Of a DNA stretch of 12,182 nucleotides, positions 1-5,946 are shown piece after piece. The DNA comes from Candidatus Gastranaerophilales bacterium. GTDB taxonomy: Bacteria > Cyanobacteriota > Vampirovibrionia > Gastranaerophilales > Gastranaerophilaceae. Under the pieces are notes generated by a model that was not told where the DNA came from, made no database searches, and saw only the letters and a list, made by a program, of their open reading frames with translations. Location: assembly GCA_021205645.1 (NCBI GenBank), contig JAJPXE010000003.1:1-12182 (forward strand), read 5' to 3'. Every line of letters begins with the position of its first letter. Position 1 is the stretch's first letter. Position numbers and translations under genes: made by a program.

Positions 1-173
1 GGTTGGGGGTGAGGGGGTAATTAACTAATTTGCAAGGCCATCACTTCATCTGTAAGAATTATCTAACGCACAGGGGTCACCCCACCCGAATTTGTATGCT
101 CACTCTCGGCAGACCGTGTAAAACGCATAGCGTTTTACACCCGCTCCGCAGTGGTTGGGTGATGACCGCCACT
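1..173. other. Gene-free GC-rich spacer with short palindromes
   Basis: No credible gene lies here. The stretch is richer in G and C than the neighbouring genes. It opens with a G-rich run containing GGTGAGGG (8-15). It holds GGGG-TCA-CCCC (73-83), the motif CACCCCACCC (78-87), and the 38-bp repeat annotated separately at 108-145. Similar motifs recur at 10275-10443 beside the second copy of the repeat. It lies just past the stop codon of the leftward operon, so it may form the 3' untranslated region of that transcript. I see no run of T on either strand after the palindromes that would make an ordinary intrinsic terminator. Confidence 0.6.
108..145 (-). repeat. 38-bp palindromic repeat, copy 1
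   Basis: This segment is identical, as its reverse complement, to 10359-10396. Its core is a palindrome with 11-bp arms, GTGTAAAACGC at 116-126 and GCGTTTTACAC at 130-140, around the three-base spacer ATA. The flanking bases, GGCAGACC on one side and CCGCT on the other, are also conserved between the copies, so the repeat unit is larger than the hairpin and has a direction. It begins 28 bases after the stop codon of the small exported-protein gene. Read in the direction of that transcription it has the same orientation as the second copy has behind miaA, hence the minus strand here. REP-like or MITE-like dispersed repeats are the nearest known class; the function is unknown. Confidence 0.85.
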
Positions 174-452
174 CTATATTCTGTTGTGCCAAACACCGCC
201 CTGTCTGTCTACAAGTGCATCATAGAATGACCAAATCCTGAATATACCCGTTAAACCCAACAGTGCATGAGTAACGTTTTTCTCTGTTGTCTGGTGATTG
301 ATAGCCTGTCCTATTCCCGGCCATACTATCAATGAACAAATTGATGCCCCGACACTTCTGCCTGATATTTTACCATCTTGTCCATGTGTTCCTGCATATG
401 CAGGTATAATCAATAATACAGACAATAATGCCAATGATAATATCTTTTTCAT
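174..452 (-). CDS. Small exported protein with a TM2-like WPGIGQ motif
   Basis: This 92-residue protein of unknown function starts at the ATG at 452, which has a perfect AGGAGG (457-462) four bases upstream. An in-frame ATG at 494 would overlap less sensibly and would hide the signal peptide. Residues 1-20 form a classic signal peptide: MKK, a hydrophobic core, and an A-Y-A cleavage site at 18-20. A hydrophobic segment at about 33-52 contains W44-P-G-I-G-Q49. A second at about 60-80 contains G-I-F-R-I-W-S-F-Y-D. The PG(I/L)GQ plus RIWSxYD pattern resembles TM2-type membrane proteins, but the match is by eye and weak. It is the last gene of the leftward operon, 28 bases after the dehydrogenase gene, and is probably in the membrane or envelope. 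Confidence 0.72.
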   Translation of the reverse strand: MKKILSLALLSVLLIIPAYAGTHGQDGKISGRSVGASICSLIVWPGIGQAINHQTTEKNVTHALLGLTGIFRIWSFYDALVDRQGGVWHNRI

Positions 453-480
453 AAAACCTCCTGATTTATACACAATTTTA

Positions 481-1182
481 TTATATACCAACACTCAATC
501 CCGCACAAATATTTACAGATTGACCCGTAATTCCTTTTGCATTATCAGATATCAAATATTTAACCAGTCCCGCAACTTCTTTCGGACTGACAAAACGCCT
601 CTGAGGAATACAATCAAGTATTTCCTCCTTTGTAAACTCACTTTTTTCTATTGATGAATTTCCCAGTTCCGTATCAACCCAGCCGGGGTTTATAATATTG
701 ACTGTTATGTTATACTCTGCAAGCTCAAGTGCCAGTGCTTTTGTTAAACCTATCAACCCGGATTTTGTCGAAGAATACAAACCTGCATTCGCTTCTCCCA
801 TTACACCCGAAATTGAACCGATATTTATTATCCTGCCCCATTTTTGATTTTTCATATATGGAACGGCTGATGATATAATCCGAACAGGTGAAATGAGGTT
901 TGTTTCATAAATTTCTCTGATTTGAGATTCTGTTATTGCATCAATTGCACCGTATATATATTCTCCCGCATTATTTACAATAACGTCAAACCCTATTTCC
1001 GTGATATATTTGCAGAGTATATCAACATCTTTTGCCAGATTACAAACGCAATATCCCGCGACATCACAGTCTTTTAAACGTTCTTTATCTCTTGTACACG
1101 TATATACGGAACCAATCGAAGATAATTCTTCACATATTGTTTTTCCTATCCCTCTGCTTCCGCCTGTTACCAATATTTTCAT
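481..1182 (-). CDS. Short-chain dehydrogenase/reductase, FabG-like
   Basis: This 233-residue protein is a classical SDR that should carry out NAD(P)-dependent oxidation or reduction of a carbonyl or alcohol in the cytoplasm. The Rossmann nucleotide-binding motif T6-G-G-S-R-G-I-G13 is at the N-terminus, the structural NNAG is at 70-73, and the catalytic set is N95, S123, Y136 and K140 (Y-S-S-T-K). The N-I-I-N-P-G-W-V-D-T segment follows at about 162-171. Spacing of S123 to Y136 and the A-L-A-L-E-L helix resemble FabG (3-oxoacyl-ACP reductase), but there is no fatty-acid synthesis neighbour, so the substrate is open. R10 after T-G-G-S is typical of NADPH users. The start codon overlaps the stop of tcdA as ATGA (1179-1182), which implies translational coupling. 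Confidence 0.9.
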   Translation of the reverse strand: MKILVTGGSRGIGKTICEELSSIGSVYTCTRDKERLKDCDVAGYCVCNLAKDVDILCKYITEIGFDVIVNNAGEYIYGAIDAITESQIREIYETNLISPVRIISSAVPYMKNQKWGRIINIGSISGVMGEANAGLYSSTKSGLIGLTKALALELAEYNITVNIINPGWVDTELGNSSIEKSEFTKEEILDCIPQRRFVSPKEVAGLVKYLISDNAKGITGQSVNICAGLSVGI

Positions 1183-1928
1183 AAGTTTAACAATTCCCTC
1201 ACAATGTAACTTGCCATATAAATTCCCGCAACAGATGCCACAAACGGTGTCGAAGATGGCACAATCTTTTTAAACTCCATTTTTTCACCCGAATTTGTTT
1301 CTATCTGCTCCAGCTCTGATATTTTTTCAAGCACAAAAGGTTTTTCATCACTTGCAACAACCGCTATTCCACTTGTAATATCACGCTTTTTTAACTGATA
1401 CAATACATTTGATACAAACGGTGCATTCTTATCACGAATTTCAGATATATCGGAAATATATAGTTTTTCGGGATTTATTCTGTTGCCCGCCCCCATTGAG
1501 CTGATAACTTTTATTCCGTTATTGTGAGCGTATTCCAGAAGTGATATTTTTGAACGAATTGTATCTATTGCATCTGCAATAAAATCTGTTTTTTTTGAGA
1601 TAAACATTTCATTGAGTTTGTCCGAATAAAAATCTGTGACAAGCTCCAATTCAATATTCGGGTTAATATCTTTCAGTCTTGAGTAGAATAGTTCGGTTTT
1701 TTTCATGCCAACGGTAGAATTGAGAGCGGCAATCTGCCGGTTAATATTAGAGGGCGAAACGATATCAAAATCGACAAGAATAAGTTTGCCCATGCCTGCC
1801 CTTGCAAGCATCTCCGCACAAAATCCGCCCACACCGCCAAGTCCGAATACAGCCGTACAAAAACCGGATAGCAATTTTTGTCTATCGCTGCCCCAGTATA
1901 GACTGTTTCTGGAAAATATTTCTTCCAT
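1179..1928 (-). CDS. tcdA: tRNA threonylcarbamoyladenosine dehydratase (TcdA/CsdL family)
   Basis: This 249-residue protein is an E1-like ThiF/MoeB-fold ATPase. TcdA cyclises N6-threonylcarbamoyladenosine at tRNA position 37 to ct6A, using ATP. Visible motifs are the ATP-binding G29-L-G-G-V-G34, the D53-x-D55 pair, the family signature S60-N-I-N-R-Q65, T72-V-G-M-K-K77, and A-D-A-I-D122. The S144-M-G-A-G-N-R150 loop, followed by P-E-K-L-Y-I-S-D-I, is characteristic of TcdA and differs from ThiF and MoeB. There are no CxxC zinc pairs of the MoeB type. The C-terminal P-F-V-A-S-V-A-G-I segment also fits. The gene starts two bases after secG ends and overlaps the dehydrogenase gene by four bases. 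A sulfur-transfer E1 role is possible but less likely. Confidence 0.88.
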   Translation of the reverse strand: MEEIFSRNSLYWGSDRQKLLSGFCTAVFGLGGVGGFCAEMLARAGMGKLILVDFDIVSPSNINRQIAALNSTVGMKKTELFYSRLKDINPNIELELVTDFYSDKLNEMFISKKTDFIADAIDTIRSKISLLEYAHNNGIKVISSMGAGNRINPEKLYISDISEIRDKNAPFVSNVLYQLKKRDITSGIAVVASDEKPFVLEKISELEQIETNSGEKMEFKKIVPSSTPFVASVAGIYMASYIVRELLNL

Positions 1929-1930
1929 TA

Positions 1931-2155
1931 TTATTTAACCAATCCGAAACCCAGTAAAAATACACAAGCCACAAAAACAACAGTAACAACTGCCGTTACT
2001 TTATTTAGGTTTTTCTCAGCGCCTTTTTGTGATGAAAACAGGTGTGCCGAACCGCCTATCCCTGCAATCCCATCACCTTTCGGCGAATGAATTAATACTA
2101 AAACAATCAATAATATTGCAGATATAACCTGAACGGTCCAAATTAATCCTAACAT
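1931..2155 (-). CDS. secG: Preprotein translocase subunit SecG
   Basis: This 74-residue protein has two membrane helices (about 4-22 and 52-72) joined by a cytoplasmic loop. The loop has the SecG hallmarks H-S-P-K-G-D-G, then a glycine-rich G-I-A-G-I-G-G-S-A and L-F-S-S-Q-K-G-A-E. SecG associates with SecYE in the inner membrane and speeds SecA-driven export. Length and topology are normal for the family. Its ATG shares one base with the stop of the upstream Nudix-regulator gene (TAATG), and AAGGAG lies upstream inside that gene, so the two are probably translationally coupled. Finding secG directly after a Nudix regulator and before tcdA is not a standard arrangement known to me. Confidence 0.95.
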   Translation of the reverse strand: MLGLIWTVQVISAILLIVLVLIHSPKGDGIAGIGGSAHLFSSQKGAEKNLNKVTAVVTVVFVACVFLLGFGLVK

Positions 2156-2835
2156 TATAATTTTTTCTCCTTTTTGATAAAATGAGCACGTTTAGAGTTT
2201 AAACGGATATTATCAAATGTATATAATCTTGCGGGACGTTTTGACTTTGTTTTAGAAAACTCTTCCAATTCTCTAAGCCCGTCCGTCTGAATAACTTTCT
2301 TTCTGAAATTACGTTTATCTAAACTTTTGCCCATTATTAATTCATAGGCTTTTTGCATTTCCGTAAGGGTGAATTTCTCATTAAGCAACTGATAAGCCAC
2401 CGGACATAATTCAAGTCTTTCTCTGGTGCGTTTGAGAGAATACTGGATAATTTCCTTATGGTCAAATGCAAGTGCCGGTAAATCATTAACTTTATGCCAT
2501 GCGATGTCATTAGCCGGTGTGACATTGACATCTTCAACTCTGATGAGAGCAAAATAAGCACAGGTAATAACCCTTGCCACCGGGTGTCTTAACGGGTCAC
2601 CGAAAGTATAAAGCTGTTCAAGATAAATATTATCAACATTAGTTTTTTCTTTTAAAACTCTCATTGCAGCTTCATCAAGGTTTTCTGACATTCTGACATA
2701 TCCTCCGGGGATTGCCCATTTGCCCTTGAATGGTTCATTATCCCTTTTGACCAGCAACACCTGCAGGTTGTTATCTTTTAATGTCAATATTACGGTATCC
2801 ACCGTTATCTCATGCGTCTTTGTCTCATTAAACAT
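2155..2835 (-). CDS. NrtR-family Nudix-domain transcriptional regulator
   Basis: This 226-residue protein has an N-terminal Nudix domain (about 8-140) and a C-terminal winged-helix domain (about 145-215), the architecture of NrtR and related regulators. NrtR binds ADP-ribose and represses NAD-metabolism genes; related members regulate sugar use. Family hallmarks are W40-A-I-P-G-G-Y-V-R48, L75-Y-T-F-G-D-P-L-R83 and F-x-L-T-E-M-Q-K-A-Y-E at 155-165. The Nudix box is degenerate. After G45-x5-E51-x7-R59 it reads V-L-K-E-K, so the first and last acidic residues of REUxEE are replaced by V60 and K64. This suggests binding without hydrolysis. It heads the leftward operon and has GAGG upstream of its ATG. 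Its targets cannot be read from this window, since no NAD gene is present. Confidence 0.87.
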   Translation of the reverse strand: MFNETKTHEITVDTVILTLKDNNLQVLLVKRDNEPFKGKWAIPGGYVRMSENLDEAAMRVLKEKTNVDNIYLEQLYTFGDPLRHPVARVITCAYFALIRVEDVNVTPANDIAWHKVNDLPALAFDHKEIIQYSLKRTRERLELCPVAYQLLNEKFTLTEMQKAYELIMGKSLDKRNFRKKVIQTDGLRELEEFSKTKSKRPARLYTFDNIRLNSKRAHFIKKEKKL

Positions 2836-2850
2836 AATTACCTCATTCTC

Positions 2851-2880
2851 ATTATATTATAAAAAAGAAAAATATGTAAA
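2851..2880 (-). promoter_or_regulatory. Sigma-A type promoter of the regulator-secG-tcdA operon
   Basis: On the minus strand TTTACA (2880-2875) is followed after 18 bases by a perfect TATAAT (2856-2851), giving a start of transcription near 2844, just ahead of the ribosome-binding site and the ATG at 2835. A second overlapping TATAAT (2861-2856) lies only 13 bases from the same -35 box and is less favourable. Confidence 0.7.
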
Positions 2881-2895
2881 GCTGTTCACATAAAT

Positions 2896-2939
2896 CCGGA
2901 TGCATTTGCGAAAAAATCAGCATTTTTCCGCAAATCCGG
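2896..2939. other. Long imperfect hairpin upstream of the operon promoter
   Basis: The arms are CCGGA (2896-2900) with TCCGG (2935-2939), TTTGCG (2905-2910) with CGCAAA (2929-2934), and A6 (2911-2916) with T5 (2923-2927). They leave a four-base bulge TGCA at 2901-2904 and a loop TCAGCA. There is no T run beyond the outer arm on either strand, so it is not a standard terminator. It sits between the flagellar-operon terminator and the promoter at 2851-2880. It could be an operator, a decayed repeat or a backup transcription stop. Confidence 0.55.
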
Positions 2940-2964
2940 GCAAGGTTGTTCTTGATAATACAAA

Positions 2965-2996
2965 AATGAAAATAAAAAGGGAACATTGCTGTTCCC
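2965..2996 (-). terminator. Intrinsic terminator of the flagellar operon
   Basis: Read on the minus strand, GGGAACA (2996-2990), loop GCAA and TGTTCCC (2985-2979) form a perfect 7-bp stem. It is followed at once by CTTTTTATTTT-type T-rich sequence (2978-2965). It lies about 110 bases after the stop of the hook/basal-body gene and before the next promoter, which fits termination of the fliK-like/flg transcript. Confidence 0.85.
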
Positions 2997-3103
2997 GTCA
3001 AAATGGAGTTTAACTAACACTAATTTACTTTCCCGATTTTCACCATAAATATGTTTTTTGTTCCAAACATTTTGCAATGCAAAATATTCAAAACAGCTTA
3101 TGA

Positions 3104-3940
3104 CTATGAGCTTACAAGTCTCATCGCTTCTTCCAGCAGTTCTTTGTTTGATTTAATCAGAGCATTTACAAGCTCCATTTGCATTTTTGCCTGCTGATAT
3201 TCACTCATATTACCTTTAAAATCGGTATTTGATTGTTCCAATAAACCTGAGCGGATTTGTCCCGTCCCGAGTACGGGTTTGCCTGATTCTTCGGTTTCAA
3301 CAAATTTACCTTCGCTGATTTCGTATAATCCTGCATTATTATGGAAGTTTGCTGTTGCTATTTTGTATAACGGGACGGAGCGCTTGCCACTGTCGGCTTT
3401 ACCGTATACAGTTCCGTCCTCTTTAATTTCATACTCATCGTATTTACCCATAAACTTACCGTTGTTCGGGTCTATCCAGAGCTTGATATTCGTTGTCGGA
3501 ACACTCAATGCACCGCCTTTTAGTGCAGTTTCTTCATATAAATCAGCACTTATGGATTTTGTTCCTGCCATTATCTCGCCGTTATCATTCAGGATATAGC
3601 CTTGTACGGCATCTCCGTTTTTAGCTCTGTATACACCTTCCGAGTCAAACGTGAATTCTCCGTGACGGGTGTAGATTATCTTGCCCTGATCGTTTCTGGT
3701 GATAAAATACCCGTTTCCTTCATAAAAAACATTCTCATTTGATGTTCCCGGAGTGGATTTTCCCTGTCCCTGATTTTTTATCGGGTTGTCCACTATGGCA
3801 CCGCCTAAAAACGTGTCAAACTTGATTTTATTCTCACGAAAACCGGGAGTGTACATATTTGTCATATTCTCGGTCAGGCAATCCATCCAGTGCGTTGTAG
3901 CCCTCTGGGTGTTTAATGCGGTTGTGTACGAATCATACAT
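3104..3940 (-). CDS. Flagellar hook/basal-body protein, FlgE/FlgF/FlgG family
   Basis: This 278-residue protein is an axial flagellar protein that would be exported through the flagellar type III system to form rod or hook. Residues about 1-40 match the rod-type N-terminus, including T-P-G-F-R-E-N-K. The middle has the family core G76-N-G-Y-F followed by Y-T-R-H-G-E-F and G-D-A-V-Q-G-Y. The C-terminal G-T-G-Q-I-R-S-G-L-L-E-Q-S-N segment matches FlgE/FlgG. The extreme C-terminus (E-Y-Q-Q-A-K-M-Q-M-E) departs from the usual N-M-I-x-A-Q-R-A-Y-E, so the protein is divergent. FlgE, FlgF and FlgG cannot be separated with confidence; length suits FlgF/FlgG. AAGGAG (3950-3955) lies nine bases before the ATG. 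It follows the fliK-like gene after 36 bases, and a terminator ends the transcript at 2965-2996. Confidence 0.85.
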   Translation of the reverse strand: MYDSYTTALNTQRATTHWMDCLTENMTNMYTPGFRENKIKFDTFLGGAIVDNPIKNQGQGKSTPGTSNENVFYEGNGYFITRNDQGKIIYTRHGEFTFDSEGVYRAKNGDAVQGYILNDNGEIMAGTKSISADLYEETALKGGALSVPTTNIKLWIDPNNGKFMGKYDEYEIKEDGTVYGKADSGKRSVPLYKIATANFHNNAGLYEISEGKFVETEESGKPVLGTGQIRSGLLEQSNTDFKGNMSEYQQAKMQMELVNALIKSNKELLEEAMRLVSS

Positions 3941-3976
3941 TCGCTAATTCTCCTTTGTGTTAATTCTACTCTCATC

Positions 3977-5149
3977 TTATTTTGTTGTGTTTCTGTACGT
4001 TATATCTCCATAATTCACATTCAATTCTTCAAACTTTTCCTTTAATATGTGTAAATGATTTTTTAAGTATGTTTCAACGGCCTCATCTCCTGTTAAGAAT
4101 TCTGCATTTACTTTTCCGTCTACATCTATTTTTATAATGACAGAAATATCATTGTCAAAATCTATTCTGAAAACTTTTTTATTAATAATGCTATCTCTGA
4201 GCAGAGCAAGGAATTTTTCTGACAGGATATGTAATTCATCATTATTTTCGTCGGTATAATTTGACGAATCGGCAGTTCCCATACGCAGCAGCCCGATTAT
4301 AAAATCCACATCGTTTGATGATAATTCCGACATGTCCATTCTGTTTGAATTATCTATTGTTTTTGTCTGACTCACTAGTGCATTCATAACATTTTGTGCA
4401 ATGCTTATTCTGTCTGATTGTTCAACGTGAATTTGATTGTTCAGTGCTACTATCTCGTTCAGGAACATCATATCATCTTGAGTGGTTTTATAATCGTCAT
4501 CGCTCAGTTTATTCATTGCGGCATTTCTTCTTGCCATTTCAAGGTTTTCTTCTTCCGTTGATAAAATCGACATATCTTCCAGAAGTTCTTCTTCAGTTTC
4601 GTATAAAATTTGAGAATTATTTTTTTTGTTTTCTTCTTCAAAATCTTCCGTATGTTTATCCATACTGATAGATGTTTCGACATCATCATTTTCAACATCT
4701 GTGTTTGTGTCGTCTTTTGAGGACATCATTTTTGCGATAACCTTTGTTATATCTTCCGGTTCGGAATTATCTTCTATAGACGGACCAACAGTATTTTCGA
4801 GCTCTTTTTTGCTTTTTGTGATATTGATTGATGACATATTAATCTTATTGGACATATCCATCAATTTAAGCAGTCTTGCTTTATCTTCTTCCATTGCAAA
4901 ATGCGGTTTTGGTGTTTGCTCAGACTTAACAGGTTTTTTAATCATAGCTCTGTTTTCTTCATCGGTTGATAGAACGGCATCATCCTCCGCAAGCTCTTGA
5001 GCGGTTTCACGCAGACCTTTTCCTGCCGGCTTTTCGTCCATTAAATCAGAAAACGCTTCTCCGTCAAAATCAAAATTCTGGCCCGTCATCTGTGATTTTG
5101 ATGAATCTTCTCTGACTTTTCCGTATGAATTTATACCGTTTGTATACAC
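3977..5149 (-). CDS. Probable flagellar hook-length control protein, FliK-like
   Basis: This 390-residue, strongly acidic and hydrophilic protein has no signal peptide or membrane segment. Residues about 1-240 are rich in D, E, S, N and K and look disordered. A ten-residue motif LST(D/E)EENxxM occurs twice, at 60-69 and 196-205. The C-terminal part, about 325-385, is ordered. It has alternating beta strands (K-V-F-R-I-D-F, I-S-V-I-I-K-I-D-V, G-K-V-N-A-E-F-L-T), then a helix with L-K-N-H-L-H-I-L-K-E-K-F-E-E-L, then N-V-N-Y-G-D-I-T-Y. This matches by eye the FliK C-terminal domain (Flg_hook). FliK measures hook length and switches export to late substrates. The position directly upstream of a hook-family gene agrees. 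The start is GTG, with AGGAG (5158-5162) eight bases before it. Confidence 0.62.
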   Translation of the reverse strand: MYTNGINSYGKVREDSSKSQMTGQNFDFDGEAFSDLMDEKPAGKGLRETAQELAEDDAVLSTDEENRAMIKKPVKSEQTPKPHFAMEEDKARLLKLMDMSNKINMSSINITKSKKELENTVGPSIEDNSEPEDITKVIAKMMSSKDDTNTDVENDDVETSISMDKHTEDFEEENKKNNSQILYETEEELLEDMSILSTEEENLEMARRNAAMNKLSDDDYKTTQDDMMFLNEIVALNNQIHVEQSDRISIAQNVMNALVSQTKTIDNSNRMDMSELSSNDVDFIIGLLRMGTADSSNYTDENNDELHILSEKFLALLRDSIINKKVFRIDFDNDISVIIKIDVDGKVNAEFLTGDEAVETYLKNHLHILKEKFEELNVNYGDITYRNTTK

Positions 5150-5176
5150 GAGAAATTCTCCTGTTTTCCGTTTTAT

Positions 5177-5205
5177 TTATTCGGCATAAAAGAGTGCTCT
5201 CTTTA
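5177..5205 (-). promoter_or_regulatory. Candidate sigma-28 (flagellar) promoter of the fliK-like operon
   Basis: On the minus strand TAAA (5205-5202) is followed after 16 bases by GCCGAATAA (5185-5177). The known sigma-28/sigma-D consensus is TAAA, about 15 bases, GCCGATAA (GCCGATAT in Bacillus). The match is good apart from one extra A in the -10 element. The predicted transcript would begin about 20-25 bases before the GTG at 5149 and include its AGGAG. An inverted repeat AAAGAG-TGCT-CTCTTT (5189-5204) fills most of the spacer and could be an operator. Confidence 0.5.
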
Positions 5206-5256
5206 CTGCATGGCAATATTTTTCATCTTTTTAGCGTATTAATACCACCTGATATA

Positions 5257-5289
5257 TTAGATAATGATTTTTGTTAAAAAATCATCTAA
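5257..5289. other. AT-rich hairpin in the divergent intergenic region
   Basis: TTAGA (5257-5261) pairs with TCTAA (5285-5289), and TGATTTTT (5265-5272) pairs with AAAAATCA (5277-5284). This gives 13 base pairs with a three-base bulge and a GTTA loop. It lies between the two divergent promoters. It could be an operator shared by both operons, or an insulating structure. No protein partner can be assigned from sequence. Confidence 0.45.
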
Positions 5290-5305
5290 AAATTTGTAAA
5301 AATAA

Positions 5306-5334
5306 TTGTAAATACGACATCTTTCTGATATCAT
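5306..5334 (+). promoter_or_regulatory. Candidate promoter of the sigma factor operon, implying a leaderless start
   Basis: TTGTAA (5306-5311) and TATCAT (5329-5334) are separated by the ideal 17 bases. Transcription would start about seven bases later, at or next to the ATG at 5341. No Shine-Dalgarno-like sequence lies before that ATG, which agrees with a leaderless mRNA. Other, weaker promoters in this AT-rich stretch cannot be excluded. Confidence 0.4.
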
Positions 5335-5340
5335 TTTGAT

Positions 5341-5946
5341 ATGATGAAACTGGCAAAGGAAGAGAACATAAATTTAAAAGAGTATTCCGATCTGATAGAA
5401 ACGGTATCGAAAGTTGAATTTTCAAAAGTATCTTCTTACGGTCTTATTGAATATCCCGAGATAGTTAATCTGGCAACACATACGATATATCTTATATTAA
5501 AAAACGGCACGGCAGGTTTATACAACAATGCTTACCTGACGAAAGCCATAAAATGGGAGGTAAGAAACGAAATCAGACGGCGTTATCGTTGGTATACGCT
5601 TAAAAACAGCCAGCCGGTCAACAATTCCGAAGTCAGGGAGGTTGTATACAAGACCATCCTTTCGGTCGAAGCTATGGCGGAAGCGGACAATCCCGTGATT
5701 ATAAAAGATAATTCAATGAACCCGTCGGAGCAGGCCGAATTCGACGAATTAAAATCAAGAATTGCTGAAGCTATTAAACATTTGCCTGAAAGAGAACGGG
5801 CTCTTGTAGAGGCAAAATTCTTTCAGGATAAAAAATTAAAAGATATTTCCGTAGAGTTTAATATATCACAATCAAGGATATCCAGAATTATCCAGAATGC
5901 TCTCAAAAAGGTCAGAAAAGAACTAATGAAACAGGAAAATGAATGA
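5341..5946 (+). CDS. Sigma-70 family RNA polymerase sigma factor, FliA/SigB-like
   Basis: This 201-residue protein should bind core RNA polymerase and direct it to a promoter subset. A diverged region 2 lies at about 35-85, ending in A-Y-L-T-K-A-I-K-W-E-V-R-N-E-I-R-R-R-Y-R-W, like the -10 recognition helix. Region 4 lies at about 136-196, with H147-L-P-E-R-E-R and a helix-turn-helix around K-D-I-S-V-E-F-N-I-S-Q-S-R-I-S-R-I. The S-Q-S-R-I-S segment is close to the SESRVSQ of FliA (sigma-28). At 201 residues it is shorter than FliA (about 240) and region 3 is poorly visible. It is divergent from the flagellar operon, supporting but not proving a motility role. It heads a five-gene operon, overlapping gcvPB by four bases (ATGA). 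No ribosome-binding site precedes the ATG. Confidence 0.82.
   Translation: MMKLAKEENINLKEYSDLIETVSKVEFSKVSSYGLIEYPEIVNLATHTIYLILKNGTAGLYNNAYLTKAIKWEVRNEIRRRYRWYTLKNSQPVNNSEVREVVYKTILSVEAMAEADNPVIIKDNSMNPSEQAEFDELKSRIAEAIKHLPERERALVEAKFFQDKKLKDISVEFNISQSRISRIIQNALKKVRKELMKQENE

Noticed and set aside
108..145. CRISPR repeat.
   Set aside because: Only two copies exist, 10 kb apart and inverted, with no spacer array and no cas genes.
30..230. Open frame of 66 codons in the left spacer.
   Set aside because: It crosses the 38-bp repeat and runs into the end of the opposite small gene; no ribosome-binding site and no protein-like composition.
2886..3077. Open frame of 63 codons between the regulator and flagellar operons.
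   Set aside because: It is made of the terminator and the long hairpin, with no ribosome-binding site.
4626..5000. Serine-rich frame antisense to the fliK-like gene.
   Set aside because: It is the mirror of the acidic, low-complexity coding strand (GAT/GAA codons read as ATC/TTC), with no start signal.
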